From positions 1 to 30,216 of the forward strand of contig CAJGCL010000008.1 in NCBI GenBank assembly GCA_904501675.1: a stretch of 30,216 nucleotides of DNA, in the 5' to 3' direction. The translations under genes were made by a program, and so were the position numbers. The first letter of the stretch is position 1. Each line of letters opens with the position of its first letter. Under the pieces are notes generated by a model that saw nothing but the letters and a program-made list of their open reading frames with translations, was not told the DNA's origin and ran no database searches. Source of the stretch: Clostridiaceae bacterium (GTDB lineage: Bacteria; Bacillota; Clostridia; Oscillospirales; Acutalibacteraceae). Of this stretch, positions 16,698 through 24,488 are shown piece after piece.

Positions 16698-17576
16698 ATG
16701 CTTATAAGCGTTATAACACCCACCTACAACAGAGCATATATTTTAAATAAATGCTATGAAAGTCTTGTAAAACAAACCTCACAGGCATTTGAGTGGGTTG
16801 TGGTGGATGATGGCTCAACAGATAATACAGAAGAGCTGATATTATCTTTCATAGAAGAAAATAAGATAAAAATTAAATATATTAAGCAAGAAAACGGCGG
16901 TAAGCATGTTGCCCACAACACAGCCGTTTTAAATTCACAGGGTGAGCTTGTGGTGTGCCTGGATTCAGACGATGTGCTTACAGAGGACGCTATAGAAAGA
17001 GCGATAGCCTTTTGGCAAGAAAATGTAAACCCTCATAACACCGGCATACTTGCCAAGCGTGGCGATATGGTTGAAAGAAAGCCTATCTGCTCAGCTCTCC
17101 CTAAGGGTGTAAAAGAATGCACAATGTTTGATTTAACAAATAAGTATGGATTTCAGGGTGATACTATCCTCTATTTTAGGCGTGAAATCCTTGAACACAA
17201 TCTTTTTAAGTCCTTTGAGGGTGAAAAATTTATCCCTGAAACAAATATGTACATTGAAATAGATAAATTCGGCACAATGCTTCTTTTAGATGAGGTTTTA
17301 TACCTTTGCGAATACCTGCCCGACGGCTTAACGGCAAAGTATCACTCCTTGTTAGAAAAAAATCCAAACGGCACGGCAGATACATACTATAAGCAAATGT
17401 GTATGGCAAAGGATATAAAAACAAAGCTTAAATATGCAGTGCTTACAAATATATACAAATCACTTTCCAAAAACAAAAGGGAGCTGCAGTTTACCGAAAA
17501 CAAGCTTTTGTTGGTCGCTTGTACGCTTCCTGCAGCGCTTGTTAAAAGCAAATTCTTAAAAAAATTTGAGAGGTAA
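16698..17576 (+). CDS. Glycosyltransferase family 2
   Basis: A 292-residue GT-A glycosyltransferase. ISVITPTYNRAY opens the protein, DDGSTD lies at 37-42, ENGGKHVAHNTA at 65-76 and the metal-binding DSDD at 89-92. The GGKHVAHN motif marks a GT2 subgroup common in capsule loci. AAAGGAG lies just upstream of the ATG inside the end of the previous gene. It is followed three bases later by a GT32 gene. It is likely to act on the lipid-linked repeat unit in the cytoplasm; donor unknown. Confidence 0.93.
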   Translation: MLISVITPTYNRAYILNKCYESLVKQTSQAFEWVVVDDGSTDNTEELILSFIEENKIKIKYIKQENGGKHVAHNTAVLNSQGELVVCLDSDDVLTEDAIERAIAFWQENVNPHNTGILAKRGDMVERKPICSALPKGVKECTMFDLTNKYGFQGDTILYFRREILEHNLFKSFEGEKFIPETNMYIEIDKFGTMLLLDEVLYLCEYLPDGLTAKYHSLLEKNPNGTADTYYKQMCMAKDIKTKLKYAVLTNIYKSLSKNKRELQFTENKLLLVACTLPAALVKSKFLKKFER

Positions 17577-17579
17577 AGT

Positions 17580-18362
17580 ATGATACCTAAAATAATTCAT
17601 TACTGTTGGTTTGGCAGAGGACAGTTGCCCGAATTAGCAGTAAAATGCATCGAAAGCTGGAAAAAATTCTGCCCCGATTACGCAATAATGGTCTGGAATG
17701 AGGATAATTTTGATATTAACTCTAACCGTTATGTAAGAGAGGCTTATGAATCAAGAAAATTTGCATTTGTTACAGACTACGTAAGACTCTATGCTATGTA
17801 CAATTACGGTGGTATTTATATGGATACTGATGTAATGGTGCTTAAAAGCCTTGATGAATACCTTGAGCACAAAGCCTTTTCAGGCTTTGAGAGTAAAACA
17901 AAAATTCCCACAGGCATTATGGCCTCCGAAAAGGGATACGAGGTAATGGCAGATTTGTTAAGGTTTTACGATGATGCTGTTTTTATAAAAGAGGATGGCT
18001 CCTTTAACATCGTTACAAACACAGAGACCATTACACAAATGTTTACAGAGTGGGGCTTTGTTCCTGACGGAGAATACCAAGAAATTAAGGGTATGGCTTT
18101 TTATCCACAGAATGTTTTCTGCCCCGACCATAAAAAGCTTAACGATAATAAATATATGAAGGATACAGCCACAATTCACTACTTTGCAGGCTCATGGAAA
18201 AGTGAAGCAACCCTTAAAAGAGAGCGCTCTTGGTGGTGGAAGGCCATTGCAAAGGTGGCAACCCTTACCTCAAAGGTGCTTACAAAGCTTTTGGGTGATA
18301 AGTGGACAAACGCAAAAAACAAGGTTCGAGATAATGTTATTGAGAGCGAAAAGAACAAATGA
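17580..18362 (+). CDS. Glycosyltransferase family 32 (DXD sugar transferase)
   Basis: A 260-residue GT32-type enzyme related to capsular transferases and yeast OCH1. The opening MIPKIIHYCWFGRG, the FVTDYVRLYAMYNYGG segment at 63-78 and the DTD at 82-84 are diagnostic; the DTD binds the metal and nucleotide-sugar. The C-terminal HYFAGSWK at about 199-206 is also typical. The distal 50 residues are basic. GAGAGG overlaps the previous stop as ribosome binding site. Substrate is not inferable; family members commonly transfer mannose or galactose. Confidence 0.92.
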   Translation: MIPKIIHYCWFGRGQLPELAVKCIESWKKFCPDYAIMVWNEDNFDINSNRYVREAYESRKFAFVTDYVRLYAMYNYGGIYMDTDVMVLKSLDEYLEHKAFSGFESKTKIPTGIMASEKGYEVMADLLRFYDDAVFIKEDGSFNIVTNTETITQMFTEWGFVPDGEYQEIKGMAFYPQNVFCPDHKKLNDNKYMKDTATIHYFAGSWKSEATLKRERSWWWKAIAKVATLTSKVLTKLLGDKWTNAKNKVRDNVIESEKNK

Positions 18363-18376
18363 TTTGAGGGAAAAAC

Positions 18377-19366
18377 TTGAAAAGAGATGTTAATTTTGAC
18401 TACATTCGCATTACTGCAATGGTAGCGATTGTTTTGTGTCATTATTTTCAAATTTTAAACTGTTGGTTAGCAATCTGGTTTAATGTCGGTGTTCAAATAT
18501 TTTTTGTTATTAGCGCAAAGCTTCTCAGTAATAAATGTTTTGATTCTAAAACCGAGGTTGCATCATTTATAAAGTCGAGGCTTTTGAGAATATATATTCC
18601 TGTGTGGGTATATCTTTTGTGCCTTGTACCTGTGCTGTATATTGTTGGAAGAGGGCCGAGCATTTCAGGTCTCATAATGTATTTTATAGGCGCAGCCGGC
18701 TTTGCAAAATCAGGGATACTGGGATTAGGTCATTTTTGGTACATAACAGTTCTTTTGATTTGTTATTTGCTTGTTCCAGTGATGTATAAAATTGCAGAGT
18801 ATAGCCAAAAGCAAAGCGGAATTAAAGCAAAGGCTTTAAGCGCGCTTTTGCCTATTGGTGCTATAGCAGCCTTTGTATTTACGCCATATAAATCTTACGG
18901 AGTGAATATAGCGCTTTTCTGTGTGTCATATTTTATGTTTTACAACACTAAAAATGACGAAAACTGGTATAAAGGCAAGGCGCTTAAACTGTTGCCTGTA
19001 GCATTGCTATTGGCTGGAGCCAGATTGTTTTTAGATACAACGGAGATGGTTTACAACCCTTACTATGACGGGCTGTTTGTTACGGTAACAAAAGCAGTTG
19101 GTGGGCTTTTCCTTTTCTTTGCCGCATATGAGATTCTTTTAAAGCTAAAAGCAAGAAAGAATAAAATCGTTGATTATATTTCAACCATTTCTTACGAGAT
19201 TTATATTGTTCATCAATTTATTCTCCTTGCTCTTTTGGAGTTTGTTCCGTTCTTTAATTCTGGTATTATAGGTAAGGTAGCGCTACTGGGTTGTGCATTA
19301 ATTATGAGCTTTTTAAACGCCGTTGTTGTTTTCTATATAAAAAGTTTATTGAAAAAAGGGTTTTAG
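18377..19366 (+). CDS. Acyltransferase family 3 membrane protein
   Basis: A 329-residue polytopic membrane protein of the acyltransferase-3 family, with R11 and candidate catalytic H22 in the first helix (FDYIRITAMV, then LCHYF). It has about ten hydrophobic helices, including the late segment TISYEIYIVHQFILL. It is slightly shorter than the other two members in the window. The start is a TTG at 18377, with GAGGG (18366-18370) 6 nt upstream. It probably O-acetylates a repeat-unit sugar, but an inverting or other acyl role is not excluded. Confidence 0.88.
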   Translation: MKRDVNFDYIRITAMVAIVLCHYFQILNCWLAIWFNVGVQIFFVISAKLLSNKCFDSKTEVASFIKSRLLRIYIPVWVYLLCLVPVLYIVGRGPSISGLIMYFIGAAGFAKSGILGLGHFWYITVLLICYLLVPVMYKIAEYSQKQSGIKAKALSALLPIGAIAAFVFTPYKSYGVNIALFCVSYFMFYNTKNDENWYKGKALKLLPVALLLAGARLFLDTTEMVYNPYYDGLFVTVTKAVGGLFLFFAAYEILLKLKARKNKIVDYISTISYEIYIVHQFILLALLEFVPFFNSGIIGKVALLGCALIMSFLNAVVVFYIKSLLKKGF

Positions 19367-19370
19367 TTAA

Positions 19371-20600
19371 ATGAATGTTTTAATTTCTTTAGGTAACATC
19401 ACCCCAAGTGATGATGCTAATACAAACATAGCAAAGCTTATCGCAGCTCAAATAAAAGAGGGCAACAATGTATGTATGCTTGGCACAGCCTTTCAGCAAG
19501 CGTCTGAAAAGGAAGTTGTAGATGGTGTTACTTATTACAGAATTTTAAGGATTGAAAAAGAAAAACATAAAAAGCTTTGGCAAGAATGGTCATCTTTGGG
19601 TAACAAGAGTCAGAAGATTAGATTCATTTTAAAACACCCATTGTATTTTGCCGGATTGTGTTTTCGTCATATGCGAGCAAAATTTACAGACGTAAGCGAA
19701 AAGGCTTATATAAAAAAACTCAAAGAAATTGAAAAAGCAGAAAGAATTGATAGGGTTATTGTAATCACCTCACCGTTTTATATTGTTACAGCTGTACAAA
19801 AAGCTATTAAAAACGCAGAGGTTGTGTGGTATCAGCTTGACCCTAATCAGTCAAACATTACTACCATTTATAAAGGTAAAACAGATTTACTCGAAAAGGA
19901 AAAGTCTGTTTATGAGTTCGTAAAGTATGCAGTTATACCACGCCTTGTTTATGAGGAAAATATGCAAAATGAGCTGTCCGTTTATAAGGAAAAAATGCTC
20001 CCGGCAGAGTTTCCTAATGTGAGAAAGCTCTCTGTTGTAAGTGTAGATGATGATGTTTGCTTTGATGAAACAAAAATAAACCTTGTGTTTGTGGGCGTTT
20101 TTTATGAGGATATAAGAAACCCTGTTTCTTTGTTTGAAATTATTTCAAAAACAAAGAATGAGGATATTGTTTTAAACATAGTTGGTGGTGGCTGCGAGGA
20201 AATTGTTGAGGAATGGGCAGCAAAATTCCCCAACAAAATCATCAGGCACGGCTACCGTTCCCTTGAGGCGGCCCTTAATGCAATGCAGAGGGCAGATATT
20301 CTTGTGAACGTGGATAACACCGCAAAAAATATGCTTCCCAGCAAGGTGAATGATTACATAAGCACGGGGAAGCCAATTGTAAACCTTCATCCTTTTGAAG
20401 ATAACAAAACGATTGAATATTTTGGTAAATATCAGCTGCACCATAATTTATATATGGGAAATATTTGTGAGAAATCAATTAAAGCGTTTGAAGATTTTTG
20501 TATAGAAAACAAGGGCAAAAATGTTGATATTGAAGAAATAATTGAAAACTATAAGGAGAGCACAGCAGAATATGTTTCTGCTCTGCTTTTAAAGGAATAA
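19371..20600 (+). CDS. GT-B glycosyltransferase (GT4-like)
   Basis: A 409-residue protein with the layout of a GT-B glycosyltransferase. The N-terminal domain starts with LISLGNITPSDDANTNIAK. The C-terminal domain starts near NLVFVGVFYEDIRNP (around residue 238) and contains ADILVNVDN and KVNDYISTGKPIVNL, which corresponds to the nucleotide-sugar loop of GT4 enzymes. The usual E-x7-E pair is not clear, so the family number is uncertain. It has no membrane helix. It starts four bases after the acyltransferase stop, with AAAGGG upstream, and is followed by a DUF1796 gene. Likely role is addition of a sugar in the repeat unit. Confidence 0.83.
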   Translation: MNVLISLGNITPSDDANTNIAKLIAAQIKEGNNVCMLGTAFQQASEKEVVDGVTYYRILRIEKEKHKKLWQEWSSLGNKSQKIRFILKHPLYFAGLCFRHMRAKFTDVSEKAYIKKLKEIEKAERIDRVIVITSPFYIVTAVQKAIKNAEVVWYQLDPNQSNITTIYKGKTDLLEKEKSVYEFVKYAVIPRLVYEENMQNELSVYKEKMLPAEFPNVRKLSVVSVDDDVCFDETKINLVFVGVFYEDIRNPVSLFEIISKTKNEDIVLNIVGGGCEEIVEEWAAKFPNKIIRHGYRSLEAALNAMQRADILVNVDNTAKNMLPSKVNDYISTGKPIVNLHPFEDNKTIEYFGKYQLHHNLYMGNICEKSIKAFEDFCIENKGKNVDIEEIIENYKESTAEYVSALLLKE

Positions 20601-20602
20601 AT

Positions 20603-21259
20603 ATGAAAAAGTTTAAAAATATAATTTCTCTCGGCTTTAATTGCCATGTAGCTAAGGATTTGGAGCGATTAGGCTATAGAAATGCAAGCTATCCCTTCGA
20701 TTGGCTTATAAGTGATTTTTGTGATGTAGTCAAATCAGTAGAGAACAATTTTTCTCAGTGGTTGCTCCTTGAAAACATAGTGCAGGATGAGGAGCATAAG
20801 AATGTATACCACGATAGAGGGACGGAGTTTGATTTTTACCACGATTTTTTCCCCGATAAGGAAATTTCACAGCAATATGCTGCAGTTAAGGAGAAATACT
20901 GCAGGCGAATAGCAAGATTTCAAAAGGATTGCTGTGAGCCTACCGTGTTTATTCGTTTTGTGCGAAATGAAAAGGATTTTAAGTACATAACAGAGAATAG
21001 CGAGAAAATATTATCTGTATTAAAAAGCTTTAATGCAGAAAATGAGTGCATATATTTGTTGCTTAACGAGAATTTGCAGACTTACGCAGATGAAAAGGTG
21101 TTTTTTTTATGTACAGACCTGCTGTACCCTCTAAAAACAAGCAAAAATGTGCAGAAATATATAAAGAAAAATTTAAATATTAATAAATGGAAACTGTTTA
21201 AAAACAAAAAAAGATATTTTACAAAGAGATTTAACGCAGTAAAAAAGAAGTTTTTGTGA
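20603..21259 (+). CDS. DUF1796 papain-like cysteine peptidase-family protein
   Basis: A 218-residue cytoplasmic protein of the DUF1796 family, described as putative papain-like cysteine peptidases. The signature SLGFNCHVAKDLERLG carries the candidate nucleophile C14, followed by ASYPFDWLISD at 28-38 and the histidine-bearing VYHDRGTEFDFYHDF segment near 70-85. The last 40 residues are rich in Lys and Asn. AAAGGA lies upstream of the ATG, two bases after the previous stop. Family members are often encoded in polysaccharide and lipid-linked glycan loci, where a transferase or hydrolase acting on the glycan is more likely than proteolysis; no function is proven. I regard the family assignment as good and the role as open. 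Confidence 0.8.
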   Translation: MKKFKNIISLGFNCHVAKDLERLGYRNASYPFDWLISDFCDVVKSVENNFSQWLLLENIVQDEEHKNVYHDRGTEFDFYHDFFPDKEISQQYAAVKEKYCRRIARFQKDCCEPTVFIRFVRNEKDFKYITENSEKILSVLKSFNAENECIYLLLNENLQTYADEKVFFLCTDLLYPLKTSKNVQKYIKKNLNINKWKLFKNKKRYFTKRFNAVKKKFL

Positions 21260-21266
21260 GGAGTTT

Positions 21267-22814
21267 ATGGGAAAACTTAAGAGTATTGTTGAAAAACAAA
21301 AAACAATAGTCAATTTGCTGTCTGCCATAATGGCATACGGCTTATCGGTTGTTATAAACTTTTTCCTTTCTCCGTATATTACCGAAACCTTGGGCGTTGA
21401 AGCTAACGGTTTTGTTACACTTGCGAACCAGGTTGTAGGGTACGTTTCTCTTGTTACTGTTGCTCTTAACTCAATGGCAAGCAGATTCGTAAGCGTTCAC
21501 CTTATGAATAAAGAGGAGCAAAAAGCAAAGGGCTATTTTTCTTCTGTTACTATTGCCAATATTTTCATTGGCGTGATTTTATTTATACCACTCGTTATTT
21601 GTTCGTTAAATGTTGAAAAGCTATTTTCCGTTCCATCAGATTTGGTTGATGATGCGGTTTTACTGTTTATATTGGTTTCTGTGAATTTTGTTGTTGGTAT
21701 AATTACAAATATTTATAGTGTGTCTACATTTGTTGTTAATAAATTGTATCTGTCAACTTGCCGTAATATTGAGGGGAATCTCTTGAGATGCGGTGCACTT
21801 TTATTAATGTATACTATGTTACCACCAAAAATGTATTATGTTACCCTGTCAGTAATTATACACACGGTGTACATAGTTGTTTGGAATGTTCATTATACTA
21901 AAAAATATACACCTCAATTAAAAATCAAAATGCAATATTTCAAGTTGTCATATTGTATAGAACTAATAAAATCAGGCGCATGGAATCTTCTGGGCAGCCT
22001 TAATTCCGTGCTTAATACAGGGCTCGATTTGCTGCTGTGTAATATTTTTATAGACCCTGTTTCAATGGGTGTTTTATCCGTTTCCAAAATTTTTCCAACG
22101 GCAATTTCCACAATGATTAATTCTGTTTCGGGCGCTTTTGGACCTGAAATGACACAGAAATACGCCGAGGGAGATTTCAACGGATTTACAAAAACAATTC
22201 TTAAAAGTGTAAAACTTATAGGCTCGGTTGTTAATATACCTATAGTTGTTTTGATCGCAATGGGCAAGCAATTTTATAGTGTTTGGCAACCAACACTTGA
22301 TGAAACGGAGCTTTTTTGGCTTTCCCTCCTTGCAATTGCAGGTGTTGTTGTAAGTGGCAGCACAGCCTGTGTTTTTGGTACATTTACTGTTATAAATAAG
22401 TTGAAATTTCATTCTATAACAACACTTTTATTTGGCGTTTTTAATGCGGTTATTGTAATTGTAGCGTTAAGCATTTCTACAGAAAACGGCGTTTACATTA
22501 TTGCAGGTACAAGTACTATACTTACAATAATAAGAAACTATTTGCTTACCTTCCCATATGCAGCAAGGTGCCTTAAGCAAAAATGGTTTGTTTTCCATAA
22601 GGCCTCGCTTTTATCAATTGTTGCTGCTGCGGTATCTACAGCCTGCTCATATCTTGCAGTAAGGCTTATCGATATAAACGGATGGTTTACAGTTGTTATC
22701 GGTGCAGGTATATGTGCAGTAGTTACTGTAATAATCAGTGCATTAATTCTTTTTACAAACGAAGAAAAGAAGCAGTATATAAATATAATTATTAAAAGAT
22801 TAAAGAGAGCGTGA
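21267..22814 (+). CDS. Wzx-type oligosaccharide flippase
   Basis: A 515-residue integral membrane protein with about 13-14 hydrophobic helices in the two-bundle layout of the MATE/polysaccharide-transporter superfamily. The N-terminal part has the family-like YGLSVVINFFLSPYITETLG segment, with GVEANGFVTLANQVVGYVS directly after. It would flip undecaprenyl-diphosphate-linked repeat units from the cytoplasmic to the outer face before polymerisation by the Wzy-like protein at 11911. GAGGAG precedes the ATG by a few bases. It lies between the DUF1796 gene and the CMP-sugar cassette. Substrate cannot be inferred. Confidence 0.9.
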   Translation: MGKLKSIVEKQKTIVNLLSAIMAYGLSVVINFFLSPYITETLGVEANGFVTLANQVVGYVSLVTVALNSMASRFVSVHLMNKEEQKAKGYFSSVTIANIFIGVILFIPLVICSLNVEKLFSVPSDLVDDAVLLFILVSVNFVVGIITNIYSVSTFVVNKLYLSTCRNIEGNLLRCGALLLMYTMLPPKMYYVTLSVIIHTVYIVVWNVHYTKKYTPQLKIKMQYFKLSYCIELIKSGAWNLLGSLNSVLNTGLDLLLCNIFIDPVSMGVLSVSKIFPTAISTMINSVSGAFGPEMTQKYAEGDFNGFTKTILKSVKLIGSVVNIPIVVLIAMGKQFYSVWQPTLDETELFWLSLLAIAGVVVSGSTACVFGTFTVINKLKFHSITTLLFGVFNAVIVIVALSISTENGVYIIAGTSTILTIIRNYLLTFPYAARCLKQKWFVFHKASLLSIVAAAVSTACSYLAVRLIDINGWFTVVIGAGICAVVTVIISALILFTNEEKKQYINIIIKRLKRA

Positions 22815-22818
22815 AAAA

Positions 22819-23721
22819 ATGAATCCGTTAATTCAAATTAAATTGGGTATCACAAGATTTTTAGGACCCGATAAATGGAACGATATTTTGTTAAAAAGTG
22901 GCTTTAAAAAGTTCAAAAAGGCTCAGCCGGAGCTTGCTGCTGAGGTTGAAAAAAATATTAAATACAAGGATTGCCACAAGGGTGAAAGGTGCTTCATTAT
23001 AGGCAATGGTCCATCTCTTAAAGAGCAGGATTTATCTCGTTTAAGCGGTGAATATGTGCTTACCTGTAATCAGATTATGAGAAACCCTGTTTTTCCACAG
23101 CTTCGCACAAGCTACCACTTTTGGGCAGACCCAACCTTCTTTGCTTTAAGTCCCGACAGACCTGAGGATATGGAGATTTTAGAGGTTATGCTCAGTGTTA
23201 ATACAAATGATAACAAACCCGTGAACTTCTTTGCTCAAGAGGGCTATGATTTTGCCAAAAGGTTTAATCTTAAAGAAAAGCTTGATATTGCTTTCTATTC
23301 CCACAGACTTGAATTAACAGATAGCTTTAATAACGGAATTCATTTTGAAAGGTTCACCCCGAATTTACATACGGTTGTTCACTACGCAGTGGCAATGGCA
23401 ATATATATGGGATTTTCGGAGATTTACCTTTTAGGATGTGATTGCACAAATGTTATTACTGCCGCAAATACTCGCCTTATGGCGGGTGATGGCGCTGAGT
23501 ATGCCTACAATATTTCCGAAAACGAGAAAAAGCGTATGATGAACAGAAATAGCGCTATCTCAATGGAGGATGAGCTTAAGAGCTTCTATGAGGTGTTTAA
23601 GGGCTACAGAGTTTTGCGTGATATTTGCGAAAAAACGGGCATTAAGTTTTATAACTGCACAGCAGGCGGTCTTTTAGATTGCGTTGAAAGAAAAAAATAC
23701 GAAGATGTAATAGGAAGGTAA
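22819..23721 (+). CDS. DUF115/MptE-like protein, candidate glycosyltransferase
   Basis: A 300-residue soluble protein with the DUF115 / 6-hydroxymethylpterin diphosphokinase MptE-like pattern. FIIGNGPSLKEQD at about 59-71 is the nucleotide-binding loop, CNQ lies at 83-85, HFWADP at 100-105, and a helix-strand segment at 184-208 ends in LLGCD. The closing part has IKFYNCTAGG at 275-284. The order GNGPSL, CNQ, aromatic-rich strand, then helix-strand ending in G-x-D, is the same as in GT42 sialyltransferases such as CstII, which use CMP-sugars. In polysaccharide loci these proteins are therefore reasonable candidate transferases. The next gene encodes a CMP-sugar synthetase, four bases downstream. 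Activity is inferred; a pterin role is unlikely here. Confidence 0.78.
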   Translation: MNPLIQIKLGITRFLGPDKWNDILLKSGFKKFKKAQPELAAEVEKNIKYKDCHKGERCFIIGNGPSLKEQDLSRLSGEYVLTCNQIMRNPVFPQLRTSYHFWADPTFFALSPDRPEDMEILEVMLSVNTNDNKPVNFFAQEGYDFAKRFNLKEKLDIAFYSHRLELTDSFNNGIHFERFTPNLHTVVHYAVAMAIYMGFSEIYLLGCDCTNVITAANTRLMAGDGAEYAYNISENEKKRMMNRNSAISMEDELKSFYEVFKGYRVLRDICEKTGIKFYNCTAGGLLDCVERKKYEDVIGR

Positions 23722-23725
23722 TGTT

Positions 23726-24475
23726 ATGAAAATAATCGGTGTTATTCCTGCAAGGTACAAGTCCTCTCGTTTTCCTGGCAAGCCACTTGCAGATATTTGC
23801 GGCAAGCCAATGATTTGGTGGGTGTATAACCAGTGTAAAAAGGTTGAGGATTTTGATGCTGTTTATGTTGCAACAGATGACGATAAAATCTTTGATACCT
23901 GCAAGACGCTTGGTATTGAGGTTATTATGACAAGCGAAAGCCACAAAACAGGCACAGACAGATTAGGTGAAGTTGCACAGCTTGTTGATGCAGATTTCTA
24001 TATTAATGTGCAGGGGGATGAACCACTTATAGAACCTGCTACAATAAAAAAAATTATTGAATACAAAAAGGCTAATCCGAATATAGAAGTAATTAATTCC
24101 ATGACACTATTGAATGATGATGAAATTGTTGAGAAGAACACAATAGTTAAGGTTGTTTCCGCTGATAACGGTGAACTGATTTACTTATCTCGTTCTCCAG
24201 TTCCATATCCCAAAAACGGACAAAAGATTGATTATTATAAACATCTTGGTTTATATGGACTATCCAGAGAAGCACTTCTGTTTTATTCCCAAACGCCCCG
24301 TTCTAAAATTGAGCAGATAGAGGATATAGAAATGCTTAGATTTTTAGAAAATGGCTACACAATTAAGATTGTCGAGGTCGATTCATCAACGATTGGTGTG
24401 GATTTAGAATGTGATATTGACAGAGTGGAAGCAGCTGTAAAACAAAGAGGGATTATTCCCGGTGTAAATTTTTAA
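23726..24475 (+). CDS. KdsB-like CMP-ulosonate cytidylyltransferase
   Basis: A 249-residue cytidylyltransferase of the KdsB family, which couples CTP to a 3-deoxy-ulosonic acid (Kdo in Gram-negative bacteria) to give the CMP-sugar. The CTP loop IPARYKSSRFPGKPL lies at 7-21, the metal-binding D98 in NVQGDEPL, the product-recognition region has YLSRSPVPYP (153-162) and H173 in KHLGLYG, and GVD at 224-226 closes the site. Length and order match KdsB rather than the NeuA family. The usual E-Q-L-R stretch reads E-M-L-R at 202-205. GAAGG precedes the ATG. Neighbours include an aldolase and a KdsC-like phosphatase. The exact ulosonic acid is unknown. Confidence 0.88.
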   Translation: MKIIGVIPARYKSSRFPGKPLADICGKPMIWWVYNQCKKVEDFDAVYVATDDDKIFDTCKTLGIEVIMTSESHKTGTDRLGEVAQLVDADFYINVQGDEPLIEPATIKKIIEYKKANPNIEVINSMTLLNDDEIVEKNTIVKVVSADNGELIYLSRSPVPYPKNGQKIDYYKHLGLYGLSREALLFYSQTPRSKIEQIEDIEMLRFLENGYTIKIVEVDSSTIGVDLECDIDRVEAAVKQRGIIPGVNF

Positions 24476-24488
24476 GGAGTAAAAATCA

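Noticed and set aside
22819..23721. Folate/pterin biosynthesis enzyme, as the MptE-like family name suggests
   Set aside because: No pterin gene is nearby and the protein is embedded in a glycan operon next to CMP-sugar genes.
23726..24475. NeuA-type CMP-sialate synthetase
   Set aside because: The motif order and length, with RYKSSRFPGKPL and the HLGLYG segment, fit KdsB better, and no NeuB-type synthase is present.
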